In this document: positions 1 through 9,000 of the stretch, piece after piece
How the letters are laid out: each line of letters opens with the position of its first letter
Position numbering within the stretch: position 1 is the stretch's first letter
Assembly (NCBI GenBank): GCA_019455085.1
Contig: JACFNA010000007.1
Span: forward strand, 1 to 39,738
Direction of reading: 5' to 3'
DNA from: Chitinophagaceae bacterium
GTDB lineage: Bacteria > Bacteroidota > Bacteroidia > Chitinophagales > Chitinophagaceae
Length of the DNA stretch: 39,738 bases
Translations under genes and position numbers: made by a program
Notes under the pieces: generated by a model
Database searches by the model: none
Told to the model about the DNA's origin: nothing
Seen by the model: the letters and a program-made list of their open reading frames with translations, nothing else

Positions 1-2
1 CT

Positions 3-935
3 TCGAATGGATATAAGGCACTTTATTCCAATACCGAAGGTGAAAGTAATTCTGCTTTTGGTAGTTATGCACTTTACAGTAACACAAGGGGAAATTTAAA
101 TTCTGCCTTCGGTGAGGCTTCACTTAGTAATAATGAAACTGGTAATTATAATTCCGCTTTTGGTACCTATGCACTTCAAAATAACACCACGGGTGCGGAT
201 AATTCTGCCTTTGGTGGTTCAGCACTTGGGCTCAACATTAATGGGAATGAAAATTCTGCATTTGGTGGGTTTGCTCTATACCAGAATGAGACAGGGAGTA
301 ATAATACTGCAATTGGATATGAGGCACTATATAGCAATACCACCGGCTCTCATAATGTAGCCATTGGTACAGGTGCTTTATTTAATAATACGGCTCAAAA
401 TGGCTTGGTAGCTGTGGGCGATAGTGCATTGTTTACTAACACTGCGGGTGCAAATACAGCTGTTGGTTACGGGTCTCTTCGCAATAATACTTCAGGATCG
501 TCCAATACTTCGAATGGATATAAGGCACTTTATTCCAATACCGAAGGTGAAAGTAATTCTGCCTTTGGTAGTTATGCACTTTACCGTAACACAAGGGGAA
601 ATTTAAATTCTGCCTTCGGTGAGGCTTCACTTAGTTTTAATGAAACTGGTAATTATAATTCCGCTTTTGGTGCTTGGGCACTTTATTCCAATACCGAAGG
701 GGAAAGTAATTCTACCTTTGGTAGTTTTACACTTTACCGTAACACAGAGGGACATTTTAATTCTGCCTTCGGTGAAGCTTCACTTAGTTCTAATGAAACT
801 GGTAATTATAATTCCGCTTTTGGTACCTATGCAATTCAAAATAACACCACGGGTGTGTATAATTCTGCCCTCGGTGCGAGCGCACTTGGTTTTAATAAAA
901 CTGGTAATTACAATTCCGCCTTGGGTTATAAAGCT
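3..935 (+). repeat. Tandem 51-bp (17-residue) coding repeats with a 507-bp higher-order duplication
   Basis: About 18 units of 17 codons follow one another, each with the pattern N-S/T-A-F/I/V-G-x2-A-L-x2-N-x2-G-x2. One unit has only 16 residues. The DNA at 1-115 recurs almost base for base at 508-622, an offset of 507 bp. That equals ten units minus one codon, so a block of about ten units was duplicated recently. A further partial copy starts near 680. The high DNA identity, not just protein identity, points to recent expansion or gene conversion. It also makes the region prone to copy-number change or assembly collapse. Confidence 0.85.
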
Positions 936-1652
936 GAGGTAGCAAGAGGCAATCTGACCAATGCCACTGCCATTGGTGCTCTTGCAATGGCAGGTGCCAG
1001 CAACAGCCTGGTTTTGGGCAGCATTGCAGGGGTGAATAATGCTACGTCTGATGTCAATGTGGGTATCGGTACCACTACACCGGGGCACGCACTTGAAATA
1101 GATGCAGTCTCTGGTAACGGAAGAGTGCAATTATATTTATATGAAAAAGTTGCAGATTTTGCACGACTAAAATTTGGTAATGCCGGTACGACAAATTACT
1201 GGGATGTAGCCGGACTTTCAAGTAACACCTCCGCAAATTCAGAATTTAACTTTTATCAGTCTGGTGTAGGGAATATCTTAAGCCTTTACGGTGATGGGAA
1301 TGCCTTATTGATGGGAACCCTTACTCAATACTCAGACAAAACACTTAAGACCCACATTCTCCCTGTTACCCATATTCTCCCTTCCCTCCTTGCCCTGAAC
1401 GGATACCGCTATCAGTGGAAGGATAAAAACAGGGATCAGTCCGTACACATCGGCTTGCTGGCACAGGAGGTACAAGAGTATTTTCCTGAATTGGTGAAAG
1501 AAGACAAAGATGGAATCCTGAGTCTCAACTATTCCGGGTTGATTCCCCTAATCATAGAAGCCATGAAAGAGCAGGATAAGAAAATAACCTCCCTGGAACA
1601 GCGGGTTCAACAACTGGAACAACTTATTTCAAAACTGAACACTCAAAAATAA
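3..1652 (+). CDS. Repeat-rich fibre-like protein with C-terminal S74 peptidase/intramolecular chaperone domain (5'-truncated by window edge)
   Basis: The frame is open from base 3, so the start lies upstream of the window and 549 codons are visible. Up to about nt 935 the protein is built of 17-residue repeats of the type NSAFGxxALxxNxxGxx, which resemble the beta-roll repeats of trimeric fibres and YadA-type heads. A linker (VGIGTTTPGHALEID) follows. The C-terminus is an S74 chaperone domain: it begins at SDKTLK, with Ser at nt 1332 and Lys at nt 1347, the S-x4-K spacing of the autocleavage dyad. It continues with HIGLLAQEVQEYFPELV and LNYSGLIPLIIEAMKEQ, and ends in a short coiled coil. In this family the domain trimerises the fibre and then cuts itself off. 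No phage genes surround it, so a secreted or surface fibre is inferred. A TTG at 405 is not the real start, because the repeats continue upstream of it. The next gene follows after 5 bp. Confidence 0.85.
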   Translation, partial: SNGYKALYSNTEGESNSAFGSYALYSNTRGNLNSAFGEASLSNNETGNYNSAFGTYALQNNTTGADNSAFGGSALGLNINGNENSAFGGFALYQNETGSNNTAIGYEALYSNTTGSHNVAIGTGALFNNTAQNGLVAVGDSALFTNTAGANTAVGYGSLRNNTSGSSNTSNGYKALYSNTEGESNSAFGSYALYRNTRGNLNSAFGEASLSFNETGNYNSAFGAWALYSNTEGESNSTFGSFTLYRNTEGHFNSAFGEASLSSNETGNYNSAFGTYAIQNNTTGVYNSALGASALGFNKTGNYNSALGYKAEVARGNLTNATAIGALAMAGASNSLVLGSIAGVNNATSDVNVGIGTTTPGHALEIDAVSGNGRVQLYLYEKVADFARLKFGNAGTTNYWDVAGLSSNTSANSEFNFYQSGVGNILSLYGDGNALLMGTLTQYSDKTLKTHILPVTHILPSLLALNGYRYQWKDKNRDQSVHIGLLAQEVQEYFPELVKEDKDGILSLNYSGLIPLIIEAMKEQDKKITSLEQRVQQLEQLISKLNTQK

Positions 1653-1657
1653 TCATT

Positions 1658-3022
1658 ATGAAAAAGTTTATCTTAATTCTGTCTGTAATCTTCCTGATAC
1701 ACACAGCATCTGCACAGCTCTACATTGCTCCGGGAGCTGACCTCCGGCTTGCAGGCAATGTACAAGTTACTTTGCAGAATACAGACCTCATTAATGACGG
1801 CGCCATTTCCGTGCCCGCTACCGGCAGGTTTATCTTCAACGGCAATGGCAACAACCAGATATCCGGCGCATCCGTACCCTACTTTTCAGAACTGGAAATA
1901 GCCAAGACGGGTACCGGTTTGCTGACTCTTGCCAACGATATCCGGGTGGCTGGTAAGATCCTGTTTACATCCAACCTCATTGACATGGGCAATTTCTACA
2001 TTGACTTAGGTAGTACAGGCTACCTGGATGGCGAGGATGAAAACAGCCGTATTACAGCTACGGGTACCGGCGAAGTACTCAGCACCGTTACCCTGAATGC
2101 ACCCTCCGGTGCCAACCCAGGCAACTTAGGCGCCGTCATTACTTCTTCACAAAATTTGGGCAGTACGGTTATTCAGCGTGGGCACCAGTCGCAGGTAAAT
2201 ACACATGGCACCGGCAGCAGCATCCTCCGCTATTATGACATTACCCCATCCAACAACACCGGACTCAATGCCACCCTGCGCATCTACTATTTTGATGCAG
2301 AAAAAAACAATCTGGATGAAAACACCTTCGAACTCTTCAAAAGCGATGACAACGTAAACTGGACTAATGTGGGGCAGAGTGCAAGAAATACTTCAATGAA
2401 TTATACAGAGCAAACAGGACTGAACAGTTTTTCTAGATGGACACTGAGCAATGCTGCGGCTGCACTGCCCGTAACGGGATTGAAACTGAGCGGGCAATGG
2501 AAAAATGGCGCTGCATGGTTAGAATGGATTACACAAACTGAATACCACAACAGCCATTTTAATGTAGAAAGAAAATATGAAGATGACTTGAATTTCTTCA
2601 TCGTCGGCAGAAAGAATTCCGCACACCCCGGAGGTAATTCCAATACACTCACTACCTATCACTGGCTGGACCACCCGCTTTCCAACAAAGGGCCTGTTCA
2701 GTACAGAATTCAACAGCAAAGCCTGGATGGTGCTACAGCCTATTCAAATATCATAGCTATTCGTCCGGATGTGAATTCACAATTTATCGTAAGCATGTAT
2801 CCGACCCTGCATGTAAAGGATGGTATTTATTTAAAGACAGGCGGACTGCAGGTTGAAAAGATGCACGTCAGGATAGTGGATATGTCGGGCAGGTTAATGA
2901 TGACCAGGGAAATGAACTATCAGTCAGGATGGTTGAAGCTGCCCCAATTGGCAGGAGGGGCTTACAAAGTAAGCATAAAGTCGGGCGACCATCATTGGGA
3001 AGGGAGTTTTGTAAAAGATTAG
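1658..3022 (+). CDS. Secreted protein with T9SS type A C-terminal sorting domain
   Basis: A 454-residue protein. An N-terminal signal peptide (MKKFILILSVIFLIHTASAQ) is followed by a beta-rich region (about residues 22-255) of short repetitive strands, which I do not recognise as an enzyme. Next is the Ig-like segment that usually precedes a sorting domain (about 270-370; LPVTGLKLSGQW, then YRIQQQSLDGATAYSNI). The last ~75 residues form a type A-like sorting domain (YPTLHVKDGIYL, VDMSGRLMM, LAGGAYKVSI, ending GSFVKD). Such domains direct export through the T9SS translocon, after which PorU-type sortases remove them. The ATG lies 5 bp after the upstream fibre gene stop, so the two are probably co-transcribed and may act together at the surface. 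The stop is TAG. The substrate or ligand is unknown. Confidence 0.8.
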   Translation: MKKFILILSVIFLIHTASAQLYIAPGADLRLAGNVQVTLQNTDLINDGAISVPATGRFIFNGNGNNQISGASVPYFSELEIAKTGTGLLTLANDIRVAGKILFTSNLIDMGNFYIDLGSTGYLDGEDENSRITATGTGEVLSTVTLNAPSGANPGNLGAVITSSQNLGSTVIQRGHQSQVNTHGTGSSILRYYDITPSNNTGLNATLRIYYFDAEKNNLDENTFELFKSDDNVNWTNVGQSARNTSMNYTEQTGLNSFSRWTLSNAAAALPVTGLKLSGQWKNGAAWLEWITQTEYHNSHFNVERKYEDDLNFFIVGRKNSAHPGGNSNTLTTYHWLDHPLSNKGPVQYRIQQQSLDGATAYSNIIAIRPDVNSQFIVSMYPTLHVKDGIYLKTGGLQVEKMHVRIVDMSGRLMMTREMNYQSGWLKLPQLAGGAYKVSIKSGDHHWEGSFVKD

Positions 3023-3056
3023 AGTAGTAATATCACCATGTGAATTTTTTGTGTGC

Positions 3057-3117
3057 GAAACAAACCTTCAGGTGTGAACAGGGAAGTAAACGTAGGCAAA
3101 GACCGGAGGTTTGTTTC
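3057..3117. repeat. 11-bp perfect inverted repeat with 39-bp loop
   Basis: GAAACAAACCT at 3057-3067 is the exact reverse complement of AGGTTTGTTTC at 3107-3117. It lies 35 bp after the TAG of the T9SS protein gene. No T-run follows on either strand, so it is not a standard intrinsic terminator. It could be an mRNA 3' structure or a remnant of a mobile element end. Confidence 0.4.
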
Positions 3118-3376
3118 AAAATAAAAAATTGTGCCTGGAGGGAAAGCCTGGTTTGGGGATGTCTCTTCCATCTTCATCAGTTGCCTTTATAGGAATTGAC
3201 CGATATTAACCAGTTAAATCCCGGAAGCAATGAGAAGGCGGTTTCAGAGGTTCTTATAGTTAGGGGTTGCTATTCTCAATGAAGATCACTTCCAAAAATG
3301 CAGGCCGGAAAAATTGAATTAATACGGGTAATCATAAATACAACAAATAACTCCTGCATCACTGTCTGCATGGTTT

Positions 3377-3384
3377 TACTTTTG
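3377..3384 (+). promoter_or_regulatory. Orphan TAnnTTTG -7 promoter box
   Basis: TACTTTTG matches the Bacteroidota primary-sigma -7 consensus TAnnTTTG. No intact gene follows. It may be the old promoter of the DinB gene whose 3' end survives at 3815-3973. No clear -33 TTTG was seen at the right distance. Confidence 0.3.
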
Positions 3385-3814
3385 TAAATGACGTTTGAGG
3401 ATTGTAGTTAGGTTAAAATCCCGGCCTCTTTCCTTACGGCACAGGCTTTACCAGAGTTTATTTTCAGAAAGAACGACGCCTGATTATGGTTCCTGTCTAA
3501 GAGTTTTTCATACATAGAAAATTCGATTTTCCGGGTGTGCAACTTATATCTGCATTACGAATTTGTCGTGTTGACAAAGTGTGATGCAGGATAACAGCGT
3601 TTCAATAAAATACCTTTATAAAGAAACGAAGCAGTGGGGCTCTTGTGTGAATTTATTCTTTGTATGTAAGCCGTTTGAAAACTATAGGTTTTATGATCTG
3701 ATAAATGCAGGCTGCTTGTAATGAGGTTCGGCACAAAGTAAGATTCGTAACTTGAAAATGCGCCTGCTTCATGGTCTGCTTATCCTATAATCCGAATGGT
3801 TATGAAAATTGTAG

Positions 3815-3973
3815 ATGCTACCAGATACCTGTATGTGGCTGAGCGAGTATTTCATCCGCTCAATGGGATTGAATCACCTCTACCATCACAGAGCACAGCT
3901 GGGGGTTTACCTGAGGCTGCTCGATGTGCCCATTCCGGGATTGTACGGCCCAAGCGCAGATGAAAGAGCCTGA
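3815..3973 (+). pseudogene. C-terminal remnant of a DinB-family (DinB/YfiT-like) gene
   Basis: The frame ending at TGA 3971-3973 encodes the conserved C-terminal end of the DinB four-helix-bundle family: from about nt 3842 it reads SEYFIRSMGLNHLYHHRAQL, then GVYLRLLDVPIPGLYGPSAD and ERA. The HxxHHR segment holds two of the three metal-binding histidines of this fold. DinB/YfiT proteins include metal-dependent thiol transferases, some of them bacillithiol-dependent. The frame is closed upstream by a TAG at 3812-3814, and no N-terminal helices or first histidine can be found in any frame. Only about 50 codons of a normal ~160 remain. A terminator 37 bp after the stop fits an old gene end. I read this as a decayed gene; I see no evidence that it is translated. 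Confidence 0.7.
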
Positions 3974-4009
3974 GCCGAAAGAAATCTCTTGCTGAATTAA
4001 TGATATGCT

Positions 4010-4036
4010 TCCCCTGCTTTGTTCAGGGGATTTTTT
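4010..4036 (+). terminator. Intrinsic terminator after the DinB remnant
   Basis: A 7-bp stem (TCCCCTG at 4010-4016 with CAGGGGA at 4024-4030) has a 7-nt loop and is followed directly by six T (4031-4036). It sits 37 bp downstream of the DinB remnant stop and just before the promoter of the S15-family gene. Confidence 0.7.
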
Positions 4037-4051
4037 ATAATGGTACTTTTG
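4018..4051 (+). promoter_or_regulatory. Candidate promoter of the S15-family hydrolase gene
   Basis: TACTTTTG at 4044-4051 fits the -7 consensus TAnnTTTG. A TTTG at 4018-4021 lies 22 bp upstream, close to the usual -33 spacing. The ATG follows 33 bp later. The -33 part overlaps the loop of the preceding terminator. Confidence 0.5.
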
Positions 4052-4084
4052 GAAGGTGATTATACATTTCCTAAAATTGAAAAA

Positions 4085-5911
4085 ATGAAAAAGATTCTTT
4101 TCCTGCTTGCCCTAGCCTGGCTGGGTACTGCCTCCGGACAGTCAAATAATTTTGTAAAAGAAAACTATGATAAGATAGATACCACCATCACTATGCGGGA
4201 TGGAGTAAAGCTCTACACAATTATCTACATACCAAAAGACAAGTCGGAGAAGTATCCTTTTCTGATACAACGAACCCCGTACTCTGTTGCACCTTATGGC
4301 AGCGGGAATTATGCAGGAAGGGTAGGCCCTAACGAAGCGCTGATGCACGAGAAATATATTTTCGTATATCAGGATGTGAGAGGACGGTATATGAGCGAAG
4401 GGTATAACAAAGAGGTAACCCCCTACATTCCTGACAAGAAAACGAATAAAGATGTGGACGAAAGTAGCGACACCTATGATACTATGGAGTGGCTTCTTAA
4501 GCACATTCCTGACAATAACGGACGGGCAGGATTATACGGAATATCCTATCCCGGGTTTTATGCCACAGCCAGTCTTCCTGCAGCACATCCTTCTATTCGG
4601 GCAGTAAGCCCACAGGCACCGGTTACGGATGAGTTTATTGGAGATGATGCCAATCATAACGGCGCTTTTTTTCTGATGGATAATTTTGACTTTATGAATT
4701 TTTTTGGGAAAGAAAGAAGTGGCCCTGTGAAAAGCTATGGCTCACCGATATTTGAGGCTCCAAGAACTGATGCTTATAAATTTTTTTTAGAATTAGGGCC
4801 GGTAAAGAATACACAATCGGAGAAATATTTTAATAATCGCAGCTATATCTGGTATGAATACCTGGAACACGATACGTACGATAATTACTGGCAGCAAAGG
4901 AATATCCGCGGCCATCTTAAAAACGTAACGGTTCCGACTCTTGTAGTGGGCGGATGGTTTGATGCTGAAGATCTTTTCGGCGCATTGCACACATTTGATG
5001 CTATTGAAAAGCAGGGTTCCGGAATCAACAATTATCTGGTAATGGGGCCCTGGACACATGGTGCGTGGGCCAGAGATGGCTGGACCCGGTTTGCGACCTA
5101 CGATTTCGAAAGCAATACGAGCAGGTACTTCCAGGACAGCCTGCAGACTACATTCTTTAATTATTTTTTGAAGGATAAAGGTTCGTGGAATGCAACCAAG
5201 GCTACTATGTTTGAGACAGGCGGCAATCGGTGGCATCATTTTGACAAGTGGCCTCCCCGCAATATCAGAGAGGTAACTTATTATCTGGGCGCGGGTAGGA
5301 AATTATCTGAAAGAAAGAGTAGTGACCTGCGTGCATTTGACAAGTATATAAGTGATCCTGCTAACCCCGTTCCTTATACGGGGAAAGTACAGGCCAGGAG
5401 AAACAATGAGTATATGGCCGAAGATCAGAGTTTTGTAATGGGTAGAGGGGACGTGTTGAGCTATGAGTCGCCTCTGTTAACAGAGAATCTGACAGTAGCA
5501 GGACCAATATCAGCGAACCTCTTTGTAAGCACTACCGGTACAGATGCAGATTTTATAGTCAAGCTTATTGACGTAGTTCCCGGGGCTGATGGAGCGGCCG
5601 ATATCCGGCGGTTGGTGAGGGCCGAGGTAATGAGGGGGAAGTTTAGGAATAATTACGTAGTGCCGGAGGCTTTTGTGCCGGGTAAGGTAAGTGAGGTAAA
5701 GATTCATCTGAATGATGTATTACACACCTTCATGAAAGGGCACAGGTTGATGGTTCAGATACAAAGCAGTTGGTTTCCGCTGGTGGACAGAAATCCTCAG
5801 AAATTTATGAGAATACCAGAAGCAGATGAAAGTGACTTCCAAAAGGCGGAGATTAGCGTTTACAGAGACAGGGCTTATTCTTCTTCAATCATACTATCGG
5901 TGATGAAGTAG
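4085..5911 (+). CDS. Secreted CocE/NonD-family hydrolase (S15 peptidase-like acyl esterase)
   Basis: A 608-residue protein starting at ATG 4085, which opens a clear signal peptide (MKKILFLLALAWLGTASGQ). An in-frame ATG upstream at 4019 would put 22 extra residues before it and overlap the promoter. The alpha/beta-hydrolase domain of the X-Pro dipeptidyl-peptidase/CocE family has its expected triad. Ser154 lies in GISYPG, Asp293 in GGWFDAED and His325 in GPWTHG. The C-terminal third is the PepX_C-type jelly roll (about 430-600; LTENLTVAGPISANLFVSTT). Relatives include cocaine esterase, alpha-amino acid ester hydrolases and glutaryl-7-ACA acylase, so an ester or amide substrate in the periplasm or outside is likely. 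The exact substrate cannot be told. There is no sorting domain, which suggests a periplasmic or lipid-free secreted location. The stop is TAG. Confidence 0.85.
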   Translation: MKKILFLLALAWLGTASGQSNNFVKENYDKIDTTITMRDGVKLYTIIYIPKDKSEKYPFLIQRTPYSVAPYGSGNYAGRVGPNEALMHEKYIFVYQDVRGRYMSEGYNKEVTPYIPDKKTNKDVDESSDTYDTMEWLLKHIPDNNGRAGLYGISYPGFYATASLPAAHPSIRAVSPQAPVTDEFIGDDANHNGAFFLMDNFDFMNFFGKERSGPVKSYGSPIFEAPRTDAYKFFLELGPVKNTQSEKYFNNRSYIWYEYLEHDTYDNYWQQRNIRGHLKNVTVPTLVVGGWFDAEDLFGALHTFDAIEKQGSGINNYLVMGPWTHGAWARDGWTRFATYDFESNTSRYFQDSLQTTFFNYFLKDKGSWNATKATMFETGGNRWHHFDKWPPRNIREVTYYLGAGRKLSERKSSDLRAFDKYISDPANPVPYTGKVQARRNNEYMAEDQSFVMGRGDVLSYESPLLTENLTVAGPISANLFVSTTGTDADFIVKLIDVVPGADGAADIRRLVRAEVMRGKFRNNYVVPEAFVPGKVSEVKIHLNDVLHTFMKGHRLMVQIQSSWFPLVDRNPQKFMRIPEADESDFQKAEISVYRDRAYSSSIILSVMK

Positions 5912-5995
5912 AGAATCAGCCGTATCATACAGAAGCAGGACATACGGAAGCTATCACTATACATTGCGGCAATACAAAGGCCGCCTCCATAAAAC

Positions 5996-6034
5996 ACCAA
6001 TCCTCCCGGCAGCACGGGAGGATTGGTAATTTTA
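5996..6034. terminator. Strong hairpin between convergent genes, probably bidirectional terminator
   Basis: A perfect 12-bp stem (5997-6008 with 6015-6026; CCAATCCTCCCG / CGGGAGGATTGG) encloses a 6-nt loop, and an extra A-T pair at 5996/6027 extends it. On the plus strand it is followed by TAATTTTAAA. On the minus strand it is followed by a short T-containing tail. It lies between the plus-strand hydrolase gene, which ends at 5911, and the minus-strand RHS gene, which ends at 6079. Confidence 0.7.
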
Positions 6035-6078
6035 AAGTTGAGAGTCATCGGCAACAAGCCGAAGGGTTTCCCACAAGA

Positions 6079-9000
6079 TTAATGTTTCATTACTTTAAGG
6101 ACTTCTTTATTGGCCAGCCTGATAAAGTAGATACCATTGGTATAGCCACTCATATCAAACTGTTGACTTGCGTGGGTAATTTTTACTGACTGCAACAACT
6201 TGCCGGCCTCGTCATAAACCTGAGCTATGGTGCCAATAAGTGTTTTATCTGTTGAGGCCACCGTGATGAGTCCTTTAGTCGGATTAGGATATACAATTGT
6301 TTTAACCAGTGTAATGGCGTCATAATTGAGTCGGATCACATTAGAGTATTCTTTGCGTCCGTCAATATCCATTTGCGCCAGACGGTAATACATAATAGGT
6401 TGTCCCAGCTTATCAATACCGTAATCGGTGTAATGATAAGAAGCGTTGGAATTTGTATTACCCGAAGCCCTGACACTGCCGATGGCTTTGAAATCCTGAG
6501 CGTCAAAAGAGCGCTCTACGACATACTCTTTCGTATTTCTTTCGTTGGCGGTAGCCCACTCCAGCAGATTGTCATTACCCTTGTTGGTTCCTTTAAAATA
6601 CAACCACGACACAGGCACTACCCCAATCGGAGAGAGATAGGTATTGAGGATATCGCCGACACGCATCTGTTCGGTATTACCTACACTGTCAGTAGCAATT
6701 ACAAAGAAGTAGTATCGCTGATCGCCCGGCCCTGTGAAAGTAGTATCAGTTCGTGTAATCCTGTCTTTCCACAATGAGAAGTTGGTACCGTCAGTAGAGT
6801 AGTAGAGTGAATAATAATGCACGCCACAACCATTTGGATCATCCACACCAGACCATGAAAGAGGAATGGAGCCTTCGTAGCTGGAGTTCAGTGCATTGAG
6901 ATGACTGGTAGGCGCTACTGCATCAATCACGTTCTTCTCAATATTGGTAGGGATGGTATCGTTCTGGTCAAATACGATATCTGCATAAGCCAGAATAGAA
7001 TCCAGTGTCTGCGCATCAGCTACAGGCTTGACGCTGAAGGTCACAAAGCCATGACCATTCCTGGATTTGTCTTCAGTAGTGTCCTGAAGTAACAGGAAGC
7101 CTTTCATCGGATCCTCCGGAGCCATCATGGTTACGGGATCAATAGACTGGAACTCCCAGAAGAATTGATTTTTGGTAACATCATAACCGGCTACCAGATC
7201 AATAAACATCCCGAGCGAATCACGCGCATCCAGGCGCTGATAGGTTGAGTTTGCTAAAGAAGGCAGAGCGAAGTCCTGATTGTTGAATCCGAGGTTTGTG
7301 AGTTGAAAAGTAGTGACATCCATCTTCTCGTGTGCGGGCACAATCACCTTCACATATTTGGCGGGAGCGCTTGCCGAAATATCGTTTTCAAAGGTAACGG
7401 TATAGGGCAGGCGGTCCTTTACACTCACCCAGCGCTTATCAGGTTGCCCTTCAGGCCCGATGATTTCATTGGGATCGTTGGAGGTGATAGTTTCAGCTGT
7501 TCCACCAGCACCACCGGAATGTGGAGGTCGTTTCTGCGTACCGCCGGGATCATTGTTTTGAGGGCAGTCGGTTCCCCTGGTTTTTTTCCGCATCTTGTTC
7601 TTTGCCTTTATATAAGTATCATACTTGCCTATTCTTTTATAATACTCAATAAGCTCCAACTCTTCTTTCAAAATTTCTTTCTCCACTGTAGAATTGATAA
7701 CCGTATTAAAGTATGTGTTACTTGTATTTGAGATGTGTTGATTGATAGATTCTCCTGTAAGGCTCACAGAAATCAAATCGCCTAATCCCAATACTGTACC
7801 AAATCCCGGCACAAATGCCAGGCCACTGCCAATAAGGTCAGCAGTTGCCAAACCCACTTCGGGGTTAAATGATCCATCACTTTCAGCAATTGCATTACCA
7901 AGATTATAAGCGTTTACTCCTACCCCGAGAGCGCTACTTGCTTTGCCTGCCATTCCGGTAGCACGCATGACTTTTCCGTTTTTTGCAATTGCCCCAGGCG
8001 CCTTAGAGGCTGTACTTATTCGCCCATTCCGGGCGGCATTTATCCCCTTCGAGAGTTGCTGACTTGATTTTCCGAACAATTGTCTTATTTCTCTGTTTCT
8101 TTTTAGTAATTCTTCTTCAATTTTTCTAAACTCCTCCATTCTGCTTGTGATTTCTTCCATGGTATTCCTGAATTCTCTGGTTTTAGCAGTCTCGATTACA
8201 GTTATCACAAATCCCGTATAGGTATTCGCTGTACCTATCTTTGTTACTATCGTAGTTGTAGTCGTCTTTACTTTAGGAGGACAATCCTCTAACCCTAAGA
8301 TATCCACCCCATTAGCCGGGTTGTTTCCCACATACTGATACATTCCCATCCCATCGCCATAACCAATCAAATCCTGCTGGTCAAACAATCCTGTTTCCGG
8401 ATTATAGCTTCTGAAGTAGAACTGGTTGTGTCCGGTAGCGCTATCGTACTGCTGACCTGTGTAACCATAACGATTACCCGTGATACTACCCGTCAGTACG
8501 TTGCCATTAGCATCGTAGCGGGTTTGTTTTCCATAAGCATCGTATTGATATTTTTCTACCAAATCACCACCCACGTCAGTCAGTGCATCCACACTGAGCA
8601 GATGATTTTGATGGTAGTAAAAAGGAATACCATCTTTTTCATTCATTACCGGTGAAAGGAAACCACTGAAAAAGGTTTTATTGACAATTTCATCGCCGGC
8701 ATTTCTTTCTTCTATAAGGTTAAGACCTGAATGGGTAAAGTTGGATGCTACACCATTGACTTCTTTAACAGCTCTTCTTCCCAAAGCGTCGTACTGATAA
8801 TAAATCACTTCAGTTACCGATGCAGAATCTCTTATCAGCCTTTTATCCTGATCATACGTTTTGTAATACTTGCCGTCAAAGGTGAGGTTACCATTATTGT
8901 CGTAAGTGAAGTTGGTTGTTTTAGTGCCATCATTCATACTCACCGTCTGATTCAGATTGTTTTTGGTGTAGGTAATAGATTTGCCGCCGATAGTAGCTGC

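Larger units (their letters stand above)
3023..3814. other. Intergenic stretch without a recognisable intact gene
   Basis: About 800 bp hold no convincing coding region. Visible features are an 11-bp inverted repeat (3057-3067 with 3107-3117) and an orphan Bacteroidota -7 box TACTTTTG at 3377-3384. There is also a 45-codon open frame at 3584-3721 with no family resemblance. The orphan promoter lies about 590 bp before the end of the DinB remnant, so this stretch may be the decayed front of that gene. The DNA between them no longer resembles a DinB N-terminus. Confidence 0.5.

Noticed and set aside
1-935. CRISPR-like or non-coding tandem repeat
   Set aside because: The repeats are in phase with codons and encode a regular 17-residue pattern; there are no spacers.
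3-1652. Prophage tail fibre
   Set aside because: No other phage genes are present; the next gene is a T9SS-exported host protein. Upstream sequence is not visible, so this is not absolute.
3584-3721. 45-codon open frame in the 3-4 kb gap
   Set aside because: No family resemblance and no promoter box close by; length is within chance.
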